Source: Thermus thermophilus (GTDB taxonomy: Bacteria > Deinococcota > Deinococci > Deinococcales > Thermaceae). Taken from it: a DNA stretch of 64,000 nt. The notes under the pieces are model-generated. The model searched no databases. It was not told the origin of the DNA and saw only the letters and a program-made list of their open reading frames with translations. The translations under genes were made by a program, and so were the position numbers. Shown here piece after piece: positions 37,545-47,668 of the stretch (the stretch's first letter is position 1; the number at the start of each line of letters is the position of its first letter). The stretch is from contig NZ_AP025158.1 in the NCBI RefSeq assembly GCF_019974155.1, positions 620,001-684,000 of the forward strand, read 5' to 3'.

Positions 37545-38320
37545 GGCGGCTCCTCTCCTTCCACGCCCTGTTGGTCTACCTCTTCCTCTACCTGCCCATC
37601 CTCGTCATCGTGGCCCTCTCCTTCAACGAGAGCCGCAGGGGGGTCCACTTCACCGGCTTCACCCTGGACTGGTACCGGGCCCTCTTCCAGGACCCACGGG
37701 TGCTGGAATACTTCCTGAACACCCTGACCGTGGCCTTCGTTTCCACCCTGGTCTCCACGGTCCTCGGCACCCTCCTCGCCCTGGGCCTCGTGCGCTACCG
37801 CTTCCCCGGCAAGGGGTTGTTGCGCTACCTCCTCTACGTCCCCGTGGTGGTGCCCGACGTGGTCATGGGGATTTCCCTCCTCCTCCTCTTCGCCTTCTCC
37901 CGCGAGCTTTTGGGCTTTCCCCGGCTCTCCCTCCTCACGGTGATCCTGGGGCACATCACCTTCCAGGTGGCCTTCGTGACCCTGGTGGTGCGTTCCCGGC
38001 TCCTCCTTCTGGACCCTGCCCTGGAGGAGGCCGCCCGGGACCTGGGGGCAAGGGGGCTCCAGACCTTCCTCCACGTGACCCTCCCCCTGGCCTGGCCGGG
38101 GGTGGCGGCGGGGGCCCTCCTCGCCCTCACCCTCTCCCTGGACGACTTCGTGGTCACCTTCTTCACCGCGGGGCCTGGGGCCACCACCCTGCCCCTTTAC
38201 ATCTACTCCAGCGTGAAGCTCGGGGTGAGCCCCAAGGTCCACGCCCTTTCCAGCCTGATCGTGGGGCTCAGCGCCTTCTTCCTCGCCCTGGGGTATGCTC
38301 TTAGCCGGAGGAGGTTATGA
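37541..38320 (+). CDS. potC: Spermidine/putrescine ABC transporter permease PotC
   Basis: 259-residue permease, the second half of the PotBC channel. N-terminal helix LLVYLFLYLPILVIVALSFNESRRG with the PotC-type SFNES motif; the EAA loop is LEEAARDLGARGLQTFLHVTLPLAWPGV; LSLDDFVVTFFTAGPG is diagnostic of PotC. It overlaps potB and potD by four bp on each side. Confidence 0.93.
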   Translation: MRRLLSFHALLVYLFLYLPILVIVALSFNESRRGVHFTGFTLDWYRALFQDPRVLEYFLNTLTVAFVSTLVSTVLGTLLALGLVRYRFPGKGLLRYLLYVPVVVPDVVMGISLLLLFAFSRELLGFPRLSLLTVILGHITFQVAFVTLVVRSRLLLLDPALEEAARDLGARGLQTFLHVTLPLAWPGVAAGALLALTLSLDDFVVTFFTAGPGATTLPLYIYSSVKLGVSPKVHALSSLIVGLSAFFLALGYALSRRRL

Positions 38321-39372
38321 GGCGGATCGCGGTGTTGCTCCTGCTCGTCGCCGTGGTGCTCCTCGGGTGGCTTTGGCTTCGGCCCAAGACGCCTTCGGGC
38401 GCGGGCACCCTTTACCTTCTCAACTGGGCCGACTACATCCCCGAGGAGCTGATCCGGAAGTTTGAGGCGGAGACCGGGGCCAAGGTGGTCCTGGACACCT
38501 TTGAGTCCCCCGAGGCCATGCTGGCGAAGCTCAAGGCGGGGGCGGACCAGGAGTTCTCCCTGGTGGTGGCCCCCGACTACTACGTCCTGCAGATGGCCCG
38601 GGACGGCCTCATCGCCCCCTTGGACAAGGGGAGGCTGAAGAACCTCGCCAACCTGGACCCTTTCTTCCTGGACCCTTCCTACGACCCCGGCCTGCAGTAC
38701 TCCGTGCCCTACCTCTGGGGCACCACGGGGATCGCCTACCGGGAGGACCTGGTCACGGGCCCCGTGGACTCCTACGCCGTCTTCTTTGACCCCAAGGCCC
38801 AGATGGGGCCCTTCCTTCTCCTGGACGAGATGCGGGAGACCATCGGGGCGGCCCTGAAGTACCTGGGCTACTCCGTGAACGCCACCGACCCCGAGGCCCT
38901 GGCGAAGGCCAAGGAGCTCCTCCTCGCCGCCAAGGAGCGCTCCGTGGGCTTCGCCGGGGGCCTCGAGGCCCTGAACCGCATCCTGGCGGGGGACGCCGCT
39001 CTAAGCCTCGCCTACTCCGGGGACGTCCTCCAGGCCCGGGGGGAGGACGAGCGCCTCCGCTACACCCTGGCCAAGGAGGGGGGGACGCTCTGGACGGACG
39101 CCATGGTGGTGCTGAAGCGGGGCCCGGCCCAGGAGCTGGCCTACCGCTTCATGGACTTCCTCCTGGAGCCGGAAAACGCCGCGGCCTTAGCGGAGTACAC
39201 CCACTACGCCACCCCCGTGGCCAAGGCCATCCCCCTCCTGCCCGAGGAGATGCGGAACGACCCCGTGGTCTTCCCGCCGGAGGAGGTGCGCTCTAGGCTT
39301 GAGTACCTCAAGGATCTGGGCCCCGACATCGTCCTCTACGACCAGATCTGGACCGAGGTTAAGGCCCACTAA
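38317..39372 (+). CDS. potD: Polyamine ABC transporter substrate-binding protein PotD
   Basis: 351-residue extracytoplasmic binding protein. After a single N-terminal hydrophobic segment (residues 5-23) comes the PotD start LYLLNWADYIPEELIRKFEAETGAKVVLDTFESPEAMLAKL, and later VPYLWGTTGIAYRED and the C-terminal DFLLEPENAAALAEYTHYATP. No lipobox Cys follows the hydrophobic segment, and the region after it (RPKTPSGAG) is only weakly signal-cleavage-like, so it may remain anchored as an N-terminal membrane helix. It is the last gene of potABCD. Confidence 0.92.
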   Translation: MRRIAVLLLLVAVVLLGWLWLRPKTPSGAGTLYLLNWADYIPEELIRKFEAETGAKVVLDTFESPEAMLAKLKAGADQEFSLVVAPDYYVLQMARDGLIAPLDKGRLKNLANLDPFFLDPSYDPGLQYSVPYLWGTTGIAYREDLVTGPVDSYAVFFDPKAQMGPFLLLDEMRETIGAALKYLGYSVNATDPEALAKAKELLLAAKERSVGFAGGLEALNRILAGDAALSLAYSGDVLQARGEDERLRYTLAKEGGTLWTDAMVVLKRGPAQELAYRFMDFLLEPENAAALAEYTHYATPVAKAIPLLPEEMRNDPVVFPPEEVRSRLEYLKDLGPDIVLYDQIWTEVKAH

Positions 39373-39394
39373 ACCCAGGGCCGGGGGCCGGGCG

Positions 39395-39400
39395 TATACT
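39395..39400 (+). promoter_or_regulatory. -10 element of leaderless cytochrome c gene
   Basis: TATACT at 39395-39400, six nt before the cytochrome c ATG at 39407, in the 34-nt gap after potD. It gives the gene its own start independent of the pot operon. The -35 region is GC-rich and not recognisable. Confidence 0.65.
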
Positions 39401-39406
39401 GGGCCC

Positions 39407-39793
39407 ATGAAGAAGGCCCTGGTCCTGGCCCTCCTCCTGGGCCTTTTCGCCCAGGGGCAGGCGGTTCAAGGGGAAGCCCTCTGGAAGCGCCTCTGCGCCC
39501 AGTGCCACGGGGAGAGGGCTCAGGGGGCGCGGCCTTACCCGGGCCTCGAGGCGGCGGCCCCCCTCTTTAGGACCCCTGAGGGCCGGCGCTACCTCGTCCT
39601 CGTGGTCCTTTACGGGAAGAAGGGGGAGGCGGGCCTCATGCCGGGCTTCCCCCAGCTTGGGGACGAGGAGCTCGCCGCCCTCCTGAACCACCTCATGGCC
39701 CTCCTCAAGGTGCGGGCCGAGCCCTTCCGTCCGGAGGACGTCAAAAGAGAGCGGGGCCAGAACCTGGCCCCGGACCGGATCCAAAGGCCCTAG
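39407..39793 (+). CDS. Exported c-type cytochrome (monoheme)
   Basis: 128-residue protein with signal peptide [19 protein letters not shown], then the heme-attachment motif CAQCH at about residue 30 and a Met axial-ligand candidate in [25 protein letters not shown], the standard order for class I cytochrome c. A charged tail ([12 protein letters not shown]) follows. Its redox partner is not indicated by neighbours. It meets ilvD tail-to-tail with both stops in one CTAG. It is probably leaderless. Confidence 0.9.
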   Translation: MKKALVLALLLGLFAQGQAVQGEALWKRLCAQCHGERAQGARPYPGLEAAAPLFRTPEGRRYLVLVVLYGKKGEAGLMPGFPQLGDEELAALLNHLMALLKVRAEPFRPEDVKRERGQNLAPDRIQRP

Positions 39794-41457
39794 AGGGGGT
39801 CTTCCAGCACCGCCCCCTCGTCCGCCTGGCGCACCAGGGCGGCGTAGCGGGCGAAGAGGCCGTGGGTGAAGGCGGGGGGGCGGGGCCGCCAGCGGGCCTT
39901 CCGCCTTTCCAGCTCCTCCTCGGGAAGGAGGACCTCGAGGCGGCGGCCTTCCACGTCAATCCGGATGCGGTCGCCCTCTTCCAGGAGGGCGATGGGCCCG
40001 CCCACGAAGGCCTCGGGGGCGATGTGGCCGATCATGAGGCCCCGGGTGCCTCCGGAGAAACGCCCGTCCGTGAGGAGGGCCACCTCCGGCCCCAGACCCT
40101 CCCCCACGATGGCGCTCGTCACCGAGAGCATCTCAGGCATCCCCGGCGCCCCCTTGGGGCCCACGTAGCGGATGACCACCACGTCCCCGGGCCGGATCTC
40201 CCCCTTGAGGACCTTCTCCATGGCCGCCTCCTCGGAGTCAAAGACCCGGGCCGGGCCCTCAAAGTAGGTGCGCTCCGTCCCCGCCAGCTTGAGGACGGCC
40301 CCCTTGGGGGCGAGGTTCCCTTTGAGCACCACGAGCCCCCCGTGGGGCTTGAGGGCCTTCTCCACGGGGAAGACCACCTTCTGCCCCTCCGCCTCCCGGT
40401 AGGCCCTTTCCACCTCCTCCGCCAGGGTGCGGCCCGTGAGGGTCTTCTCCTCTCCGTAAAGAAGCCCCGCCTCCAAAAGCCGCTTGAAGACGAGGGCCGT
40501 GCCCCCGGCCTCGTAGAGCTCCCAGGCGGTGTAGGTGCCCCAGGGGCGGAGGTCGGCGATCACCGGGGTCTTGCGGGAGATCTGGTCAAAGTCGTCCAGG
40601 CTGAGCTCCACCCCCGCCTCCTTGGCCAGGGCGAGGAGGTGGAGGACGGCGTTGGTGCTCCCCCCCGTGGCGGCCACGGCGGCGATGGCGTTGAGGAAGC
40701 TTTTCCGGGTGAGGAAGTCCTTGGGCTTCCAGTCCTTTTCTATGGCCCAGGCGAGGATCTTCCCCGCCTCCTTGGTGGCCCGCTCCTTCTCGGGATGGAC
40801 GGCGGGGATGGCGTTGTAGCCCAAGGGGGAGAGGCCCAAGGCCTCGAGGGCCATGGCCATGGTGTTGGCGGTGTACTGGCCGCCGCAGGCCCCGGGGCCG
40901 GGGATGGCCCGGCGCTCAATCTCCAAAAGCTCCTCCTCGGAGATCTTCCCCGCGGCCCTTTGCCCCACCGCCTCAAAGACCTCCACGATGGTGAGCTTCC
41001 GGCCCCGCCACTCCCCGGGGGCGATGGTCCCCCCGTAGAGGACCATGCCGGGGACGCCGCTACGGATCACCCCCATGGCGGTCCCCGGGATGGTCTTGTC
41101 GCAGGCGGAAAGCCCCACCATGCCGTCGTAGAGGTAGCCTTGGGCGATGAGCTCCACGCTGTCGGCGATGACCTCCCGGCTTACGAGGCTCGCCCGCATG
41201 CCCGGGGTGCCCATGCTGATCCCGTCGGAGATGGCGGGGGCCCCGAACTCAAAGGGGAAAAGCCCCGCCTCCTTGAGCCCGGCCTTGAGGTAAAGGGCCA
41301 GGCTTCGCAGGTGGAAGTTGCAGGGCATCCCGTCGGTGAAGGTGTTCACCACCCCCACGAAGGGCTTTCCGAAGTCCTCGTCCCCCACCCCCACCGCCCG
41401 GAGCATGGCGCGGGCGGGGGCCTGCTTGAGTCCCTTCTTGATCTGGTCCGACCTCAT
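39790..41457 (-). CDS. ilvD: Dihydroxy-acid dehydratase
   Basis: IlvD (555 aa) dehydrates dihydroxy-isovalerate and dihydroxy-methylvalerate in valine/isoleucine synthesis. The Fe-S ligand blocks are [19 protein letters not shown] and [22 protein letters not shown], with [16 protein letters not shown] near the C-terminus. ATG 41457 overlaps the stop of the SDR gene (ATGA) with GGAGGG upstream; an in-frame ATG at 41469 would lie inside that gene. It is the last gene of the leuCDB cluster, linking leucine and Val/Ile synthesis. Confidence 0.95.
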   Translation of the reverse strand: MRSDQIKKGLKQAPARAMLRAVGVGDEDFGKPFVGVVNTFTDGMPCNFHLRSLALYLKAGLKEAGLFPFEFGAPAISDGISMGTPGMRASLVSREVIADSVELIAQGYLYDGMVGLSACDKTIPGTAMGVIRSGVPGMVLYGGTIAPGEWRGRKLTIVEVFEAVGQRAAGKISEEELLEIERRAIPGPGACGGQYTANTMAMALEALGLSPLGYNAIPAVHPEKERATKEAGKILAWAIEKDWKPKDFLTRKSFLNAIAAVAATGGSTNAVLHLLALAKEAGVELSLDDFDQISRKTPVIADLRPWGTYTAWELYEAGGTALVFKRLLEAGLLYGEEKTLTGRTLAEEVERAYREAEGQKVVFPVEKALKPHGGLVVLKGNLAPKGAVLKLAGTERTYFEGPARVFDSEEAAMEKVLKGEIRPGDVVVIRYVGPKGAPGMPEMLSVTSAIVGEGLGPEVALLTDGRFSGGTRGLMIGHIAPEAFVGGPIALLEEGDRIRIDVEGRRLEVLLPEEELERRKARWRPRPPAFTHGLFARYAALVRQADEGAVLEDPL

Positions 41458-42188
41458 GCGTCCCTCCAAGTGGCGATCTTCCCGTGGAAGGCCCTGGCCT
41501 TGGGGAGAAGCCGCACCAGGGCCTTGGCGGCCTCCTCCGGGGTGAGGAGGAGGCCCTCCTCTTTGTAACCTCTAAACACCCGGTGAAGGACGGGAGCGGC
41601 GCTTCCCTGGGCCTCCCGGGCCTGGCGCTGCATCTCCGTCTCCACCACCCCGGGGCGGTAGACGAAGCAGGCGACCTCTGGGGCCTCGGCGGCGAGCTGC
41701 CGGGCCAGGTGCTCCTCCGCCGCCTTGGCCACGGCGTAGGCCCCGATGCCCGGCAGGTTGCTCTCCGCCGCCCCCGAGCCCAGGTACACGGCGAGGCCCT
41801 CCCCTTTGCGCCTGAGGACGGGGTAGGCGAAGCGGGCGAGCTGGTAGCCGGCGAGGAGGTTGGCCTCGAGGACCTCCAGGAAGAGTTCCTCCGCGAGCTC
41901 AAAGAGGAGGGGCCCCGGGTGGAGGACCCCGGCGTTGTGGATGTAGCCCGCGAAGTTTCCCAAGGCCTCGGCCCTTTCCACCAGGGCCTGGGCCACCTCC
42001 GCCTTCCCCGCGCTTCCCGCCACGTGGGCCACCTTGGCCCCCAGGGCCTGGACCTCCTCGGCCACGGCCCTTAAGGGGGCCTCCTTGCGGGCGTTTAACA
42101 CTAGGTCAAAGCCCGCCTTGGCGAGCTCCAGGGCGAGGGCCTTCCCGATGCCCCGGCTCGCCCCGGTGAGGATCAGGGTCTTTCTCAT
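41454..42188 (-). CDS. Short-chain dehydrogenase/reductase
   Basis: 244-residue classical SDR. Cofactor motif [10 protein letters not shown] (TGxxxGxG), NAGV, the catalytic Ser in LGSGAAESN and YAVAK (YxxxK) are all intact; the residue after the second strand is Arg in NARKE, favouring NADP. The substrate is unknown. It is coupled by four-bp overlaps to the Uma2 gene upstream and ilvD downstream, so it is carried in the leucine operon although no branched-chain step obviously needs it. Confidence 0.9.
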   Translation of the reverse strand: MRKTLILTGASRGIGKALALELAKAGFDLVLNARKEAPLRAVAEEVQALGAKVAHVAGSAGKAEVAQALVERAEALGNFAGYIHNAGVLHPGPLLFELAEELFLEVLEANLLAGYQLARFAYPVLRRKGEGLAVYLGSGAAESNLPGIGAYAVAKAAEEHLARQLAAEAPEVACFVYRPGVVETEMQRQAREAQGSAAPVLHRVFRGYKEEGLLLTPEEAAKALVRLLPKARAFHGKIATWRDA

Positions 42189-42718
42189 AGAAGCTCCTCC
42201 GCGGGGACCTCCACGCCCCCGAAGGCAAGCCTGGCCCCGGGGCCCAGGGCCTCCACCTCCCGGTAGCCCCCGCCTTCCGGCTTCCGGTGGACGAGGACCC
42301 GCTTCCCCTCCAGGTCCACCACCCAGACCTCGGGCACCCCGGCTTGGGCGTAGAGGGGGAGCTTCACCTGGAGGTCGTAGCGGAGGGAGGTTTCCGCCAC
42401 CTCCACCACGAGGAGGGCGTCCCGTCCCTGGGGCAGACCCTCCTCGTAAAAGTCGGGCCGGGGCTTAAGGAGGGCGAGGTCGGGGTAAAGCTCCGACTCC
42501 CCCACCACCAGGGGGCTTTGCACGAAGAGGATGGCCTTTTGGGGCACAAGGGGGCCGAAGAGGGCGGTGAGCTTGGCCACCTTGGCGGCGTGGCGCTTCC
42601 CCATGGGGCTCATCTCCACCAGGTCTCCTTCCACGAGCTCCAGCCTCAGGTCCTCCGGGAAGACGCCGGCCTCCACCATGCGGTGGAACTCCTCCAGGGA
42701 GATCTTGTGGCGGGTCAC
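42185..42718 (-). CDS. Uma2-family (PD-(D/E)XK nuclease-like) protein, copy 1
   Basis: 177-residue Uma2/DUF820 protein, a restriction-endonuclease-like fold. The N-terminal part resembles FHRMVEAGVFPEDLRLELVEGDLVEMSP; the catalytic-like residues are Asp in LYPDLALL, Glu in LVVEVAETS, and the Lys region VKLPLYAQAGVPEVWVVDL. Starts at GTG, overlapping the previous Uma2 gene by four bp. It is about half identical to its neighbour by eye, so the pair is a tandem duplication inside the leuB-ilvD operon. Biochemical function of the family is not established. Confidence 0.87.
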   Translation of the reverse strand: MTRHKISLEEFHRMVEAGVFPEDLRLELVEGDLVEMSPMGKRHAAKVAKLTALFGPLVPQKAILFVQSPLVVGESELYPDLALLKPRPDFYEEGLPQGRDALLVVEVAETSLRYDLQVKLPLYAQAGVPEVWVVDLEGKRVLVHRKPEGGGYREVEALGPGARLAFGGVEVPAEELL

Positions 42719-43254
42719 GGCAGGACCTCCTTGACCGGCACCTTAAGGCCCAGGACCGAAAGCTCCCCGTCCTCGAGGGCCTCCCTCTCCCCGTAGCCCT
42801 CCCCTTGGGGCTTGCGGAAGACGTGCACCCTCTCCCGCACCAGGTCCACCACCCAGACCTCGGGGATCCCGGCTTTGGCGTAGAGGGGGAGCTTCACCTT
42901 GAGGTCCTGGTCCAGGCTGGTCTCGGCCACCTCCACCACCAGAAGGGCGTCCCTGGCCTCGGGCACCCTTTCCCGGTAAAAGTCGTCCCGGTAGGCGAGG
43001 AGGGCCAGATCCGGTTGGGGTTCGGTGTCGGGAAAAAGGCGCAAGGGGTCCTGGACTTGAAGGAGGGCCTTCTTCGCCTGTTGTAGAGGAAAAAGCGCGT
43101 TCATAAGCCGCTTTAAAGCGGCCATGTGCCGCTTGCCCACGGGGCTCAACTCCACCACCTCCCCCTGGAGGAGCTCCACCCGGTCGTCCTCCCCCAGGAT
43201 CCCCGCCTCGGCCATGCGGTGGAAGTCCTCGGCGCTGAAGCGGTGCCGGATCAT
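42715..43254 (-). CDS. Uma2-family (PD-(D/E)XK nuclease-like) protein, copy 2
   Basis: 179-residue paralogue of the next gene: FHRMAEAGILGEDDRVELLQGEVVELSPVGKRH start, then PQPDLALLAYRDDF, LLVVEVAETSLDQDLKVKLPLYAKAGIPEVWVVDL, and a C-terminal RVHVFRKPQGEGY. ATG 43254 has GGGGGT upstream and lies nine nt after the leuB stop. The two Uma2 genes are transcribed with leucine genes, but the sequence gives no sign that they act in the pathway. Confidence 0.87.
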   Translation of the reverse strand: MIRHRFSAEDFHRMAEAGILGEDDRVELLQGEVVELSPVGKRHMAALKRLMNALFPLQQAKKALLQVQDPLRLFPDTEPQPDLALLAYRDDFYRERVPEARDALLVVEVAETSLDQDLKVKLPLYAKAGIPEVWVVDLVRERVHVFRKPQGEGYGEREALEDGELSVLGLKVPVKEVLP

Positions 43255-43263
43255 ACCCCCATG

Positions 43264-44903
<1,640 letters not shown>

Positions 44904-44914
44904 GACCTACCTCC

Positions 44915-46330
44915 TTAACGGGCGCCGACGCCAAAGACCTCCCGGGCGTCGGCGATCTCCCCGGCCACGGCCGCCGCCGCCACCATGAGGGGGCTCATGA
45001 GGACGGTGCGGCCCCTGGGGCTTCCCATGCGTCCCTTGTAGTTGCGGTTGGAGCTGCTGGCGCAAAGCTCGTCCCCTTCCAGCCGGTCCGGGTTCATGGC
45101 GAGGCACATGGAGCAGCCGGGCATCCGCCACTCAAACCCCGCCTCGCGGAAGACCTCGGCGATCCCCTCTTCCTCGGCCTTCCTCGCCACCCACTCCGAG
45201 CCCGGCACCACCAGGGCCCGCACCCCCTTCTTCACCTTATGCCCCTTGAGGTAGCGGGCGACCTCCCGGAGGTCGGAAAGCCTCGCGTTGGTGCAGCTTC
45301 CGATGAAGGCCACCTGGATGGGCACCCCCTTGATGGGCTGGCCCGGCTTGAAGCCCATGTAGGCCAACGCCTCCTCTGCCACGGGGCGCTCCTCCTCCGG
45401 CAACTCCTCCAGGAGGGGGATCCTGCCGTCAATGGGGATGGCCTGGCCCGGGGTGATGCCCCAGGTGACGGTGGGGGGGATCTCCTCGGCGCGGAAGGTG
45501 ACCACGTCGTCGTAGGAGGCGTCGGGGTCGGAGCGCCAAGCGAGCCACCTCCTCTTGGCCTCCTCCCACTCGGACCCCTTGGGGACGTAGGGGCGGCCCT
45601 CCAGGTACCGGAAGGTGGTCTCGTCGGGGTTCACGTAGCCGATGCGGGCTCCCCCCTCAATGGACATGTTGCAGAGGGTCATGCGGCTTTCCATGTCCAT
45701 GGCCTCCACGGTGCTTCCCCCGTATTCATAGGCGTAGCCCAGGCCCCCCTTCACCCCCAGGTGGCGGATGATGTGGAGGATCACGTCCTTGGCGTAGACC
45801 CCGGGGGCGAGCCTCCCCTCCACGTTGATCCGCCGCACCTTGAGCTTCTGGGCGGCGAGGGTCTGGGTGGCGAGGACGTCCCGGACCTGGCTCGTGCCGA
45901 TGCCGAAGGCCACGGCCCCGAAGGCCCCGTGGGTGGAGGTGTGGGAGTCCCCGCAGGCGATGGTCATCCCGGGCTGGGTGAGGCCGAGCTGGGGCCCGAT
46001 GACGTGGACGATGCCTTGGTTCCCGCTTCCCAGGTCAAAGAAGGTGATGCCGTGCTCCCTGGTGTTCGCCCTCAGGGCCTCCAGCATGCTCTGGGCCAGG
46101 GGGTCCTGGAAGGGCTCGGTGCGGTCGTGGGTGGGGACGATGTGGTCCACGGTGGCGAAGGTGCGGTGGGGGTAGCGTACCCGAAGGCCCAGGTCCTTGA
46201 GCATGCCGAAGGCCTGGGGGCTCGTGACCTCGTGGAGGAGGTGGAGGTCTATGAAGAGCTGGCTCTGGCCGTTTCGGAGCTTCCTCACCTCGTGGGCTTC
46301 CCAAACCTTGTCGTAGAGCGTCTTTCCCAT
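44915..46330 (-). CDS. leuC: 3-isopropylmalate dehydratase large subunit
   Basis: LeuC (471 aa), the [4Fe-4S] aconitase-family subunit. Cluster ligands lie in [13 protein letters not shown] and [35 protein letters not shown] and [11 protein letters not shown] are also conserved. I start at ATG 46330 ([15 protein letters not shown]), with AAGGGGGG upstream; an in-frame ATG 18 nt earlier would extend into the terminator hairpin. The gene is preceded by a leader peptide and attenuator (46347-46441), so its expression should respond to charging of leucine or valine tRNA. Confidence 0.96.
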   Translation of the reverse strand: MGKTLYDKVWEAHEVRKLRNGQSQLFIDLHLLHEVTSPQAFGMLKDLGLRVRYPHRTFATVDHIVPTHDRTEPFQDPLAQSMLEALRANTREHGITFFDLGSGNQGIVHVIGPQLGLTQPGMTIACGDSHTSTHGAFGAVAFGIGTSQVRDVLATQTLAAQKLKVRRINVEGRLAPGVYAKDVILHIIRHLGVKGGLGYAYEYGGSTVEAMDMESRMTLCNMSIEGGARIGYVNPDETTFRYLEGRPYVPKGSEWEEAKRRWLAWRSDPDASYDDVVTFRAEEIPPTVTWGITPGQAIPIDGRIPLLEELPEEERPVAEEALAYMGFKPGQPIKGVPIQVAFIGSCTNARLSDLREVARYLKGHKVKKGVRALVVPGSEWVARKAEEEGIAEVFREAGFEWRMPGCSMCLAMNPDRLEGDELCASSSNRNYKGRMGSPRGRTVLMSPLMVAAAAVAGEIADAREVFGVGAR

Positions 46331-46346
46331 GAAACCCCCCTTACGC

Positions 46347-46376
46347 AAAACCCCCGGGTCCTTTGGGGCCCGGGGG
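46347..46376 (-). terminator. Attenuator terminator upstream of leuC
   Basis: On the minus strand CCCCCGGG (46376-46369) pairs with CCCGGGGG (46358-46351), with two more inner pairs, followed by TTTT (46350-46347). It lies between the leader peptide and leuC, 17 nt before the leuC ATG. The 5' arm CCGGGCCC (46373-46366) can instead pair with GGGCCCGG of the leader (46406-46399), giving an 8-bp antiterminator. Confidence 0.8.
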
Positions 46377-46393
46377 ATACGCGACGGTCATCC

Positions 46394-46441
46394 CTAGACC
46401 GGGCCCGCCCGGTCTAGGACTAGAGTCACCGCCCGCCGCAT
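46394..46441 (-). CDS. leuL: leu operon leader peptide
   Basis: 15-codon open frame from ATG 46441 (AGGGGC upstream) to TAG 46394: MRRAVTLVLDRAGPV. The middle reads ACT-CTA-GTC-CTA, with two rare CTA leucine codons and valine, followed by a self-complementary stretch CTAGACCGGGC/GCCCGGTCTAG that includes the stop. Position (between promoter and terminator) and composition fit a classic attenuation leader. TACCCT (46455-46450) lies eight nt before the ATG, so the leader peptide itself is nearly leaderless. No experimental support can be claimed from sequence alone. Confidence 0.78.
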   Translation of the reverse strand: MRRAVTLVLDRAGPV

Positions 46442-46449
46442 TGCCCCTA

Positions 46450-46479
46450 AGGGTAAGCCCTCGAGGCCTATGGGGTCAA
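46450..46479 (-). promoter_or_regulatory. leu operon promoter
   Basis: Minus strand TTGACC (46479-46474), 18-bp spacer, TACCCT (46455-46450). Its -35 lies in the 12-bp palindrome GTCAAGCTTGAC (46475-46486), whose other half starts the -35 of the divergent tRNA-Leu promoter. Confidence 0.7.
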
Positions 46480-46481
46480 GC

Positions 46482-46510
46482 TTGACGAGCGAAGCCGCCT
46501 CCCCTACAAT
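46482..46510 (+). promoter_or_regulatory. tRNA-Leu(CAG) promoter
   Basis: TTGACG (46482-46487), exactly 17 bp, then TACAAT (46505-46510). The mature tRNA begins 13 nt after the -10, leaving a short 5' leader. The -35 hexamers of this promoter and of the divergent leu promoter are separated by only two bases. Confidence 0.85.
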
Positions 46511-46523
46511 GACCCTTGCGTCT

Positions 46524-46610
46524 GCCGGGGTGGCGGAATTGGTAGACGCGCATGATTCAGGGTCATGTGCCCGCAAGGGCGTGCGGGTTCAAGTCCCGCC
46601 CCCGGCACCA
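46524..46610 (+). tRNA. tRNA-Leu (anticodon CAG)
   Basis: Class II tRNA of 87 nt with encoded CCA. Acceptor stem GCCGGGG/CCCCGGC, D arm GCG...CGC with GG at 46541-46542, anticodon stem CATGA/TCATG around loop TTCAGGG (anticodon CAG at 46558-46560), long variable arm TGCCCGCAAGGGCG, and T arm GCGGG-TTCAAGT-CCCGC (46583-46599). It decodes CUG, a major leucine codon in this genome. It is divergent from the leucine biosynthetic operon. Confidence 0.97.
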
Positions 46611-46612
46611 GG

Positions 46613-46640
46613 AGGCCCCCGCGAGGGGGCCTAAGCTTTT
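46613..46640 (+). terminator. Terminator of tRNA-Leu
   Basis: AGGCCCCC (46613-46620) and GGGGGCCT (46625-46632) form a perfect 8-bp stem with a GCGA tetraloop, then AAGCTTTT. It starts two nt after the tRNA CCA end. Confidence 0.88.
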
Positions 46641-46654
46641 GCTACACTTAGGCC

Positions 46655-47668
46655 ATGAAGCGGGTGCTTTCCGGCATCCAGCCCTCGGGGGAGATCCACA
46701 TCGGCAACTACCTCGGGGCCATCAAGCAGTGGGTGGCCATCGGGGAGAGGCTGGGGCGGGACGCCTTCTTCTGCATCGTGGACTACCACGCCCTCACCAA
46801 CCCCCTCGCCTACGACCCCTCTACCCTCGCCCAGCGCACCTTTGAGGCCGCCCTGGTCAACATCGCCGCGGGGCTTGACCCGGAGAGGGTCACCCTCTTC
46901 GTCCAGTCCCACGTGCCCGAGCACACCGAGCTCGCCTGGGTCTTCACCACCTTAACCCCCCTGGGGGACCTCACCCGCATGACCCAGTTCAAGGACAAGG
47001 CCAGCAAGCAGGAGACCGTCTGGTCTGGCCTCCTCATGTACCCGGTGCTCCAGGCGGCGGACATCCTCATCTACAAGGCGGACACCGTCCCCGTGGGGGA
47101 GGACCAGGTGCAGCACATTGAGCTCACCCGGGAGATCGCCCGCCGCTTCAACCACCTCTTCGGGGAGACCTTCCCCGAGCCCCAGGCCCTCTTAAACCCC
47201 GAGGCCCCCCGGGTCCCCGGGATTGACGGCAAGGCCAAGATGAGCAAGTCCTTGGGCAACACCATCGGCCTCCTGGAGCCCGAGGAGAGCATCTGGCAGA
47301 AGATCCAGCACCTCCCCGACGACCCCCAGAGGATCCGCCTCTCCGACCCCGGGGACCCCGAGCGCACCATCGTCTTCACCTACCTCTCCTACTTCGCCCC
47401 CAAGGAGGTGGTGGAGGCCCTGAAGGAGGAGTACCGGAAGGCGGGGGTGGGGACCTACGTGGTGAAGCGGATCCTCTTTGACCACCTCATGGAGGCCCTG
47501 CGCCCCATCCGGGAAAGGGCCGAGGCCCTGAAGAAGGACCCGGACTACGTGATGGATGCCCTCCTCGAGGGCGCCAAGCGGGCCAGGGCCGTGGCCCAGG
47601 CGACCATGGAGGAGGTGCGGGAGAAGGTGGGCCTTCTCCTGCCCAAGGGGCGCCCGGTCCTCCGGTGA
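46655..47668 (+). CDS. trpS: Tryptophanyl-tRNA synthetase
   Basis: Class I TrpRS (337 aa). HIGH-type motif PSGEIHIGNYLG at the N-terminus, Trp-pocket region with YPVLQAADILIYKADTVPVGEDQVQH, and KMSKS motif KAKMSKSLGN. TACACT (46643-46648) ends six nt before the ATG, a leaderless arrangement, and sits just after the tRNA-Leu terminator. The scpA-like gene starts inside its stop codon (GTGA). Confidence 0.97.
   Translation: MKRVLSGIQPSGEIHIGNYLGAIKQWVAIGERLGRDAFFCIVDYHALTNPLAYDPSTLAQRTFEAALVNIAAGLDPERVTLFVQSHVPEHTELAWVFTTLTPLGDLTRMTQFKDKASKQETVWSGLLMYPVLQAADILIYKADTVPVGEDQVQHIELTREIARRFNHLFGETFPEPQALLNPEAPRVPGIDGKAKMSKSLGNTIGLLEPEESIWQKIQHLPDDPQRIRLSDPGDPERTIVFTYLSYFAPKEVVEALKEEYRKAGVGTYVVKRILFDHLMEALRPIRERAEALKKDPDYVMDALLEGAKRARAVAQATMEEVREKVGLLLPKGRPVLR

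Noticed and set aside
43255-43263. Possible promoter between leuB and the first Uma2 gene
   Set aside because: The gap is nine nt and contains only a ribosome-binding-like G run; the Uma2 genes are most simply part of the leu transcript.
46394-46576. 60-codon minus-strand frame running from tRNA-Leu through the leu leader
   Set aside because: Only its last 15 codons have a ribosome-binding site and lie downstream of the leu promoter; the rest is antisense to a tRNA.
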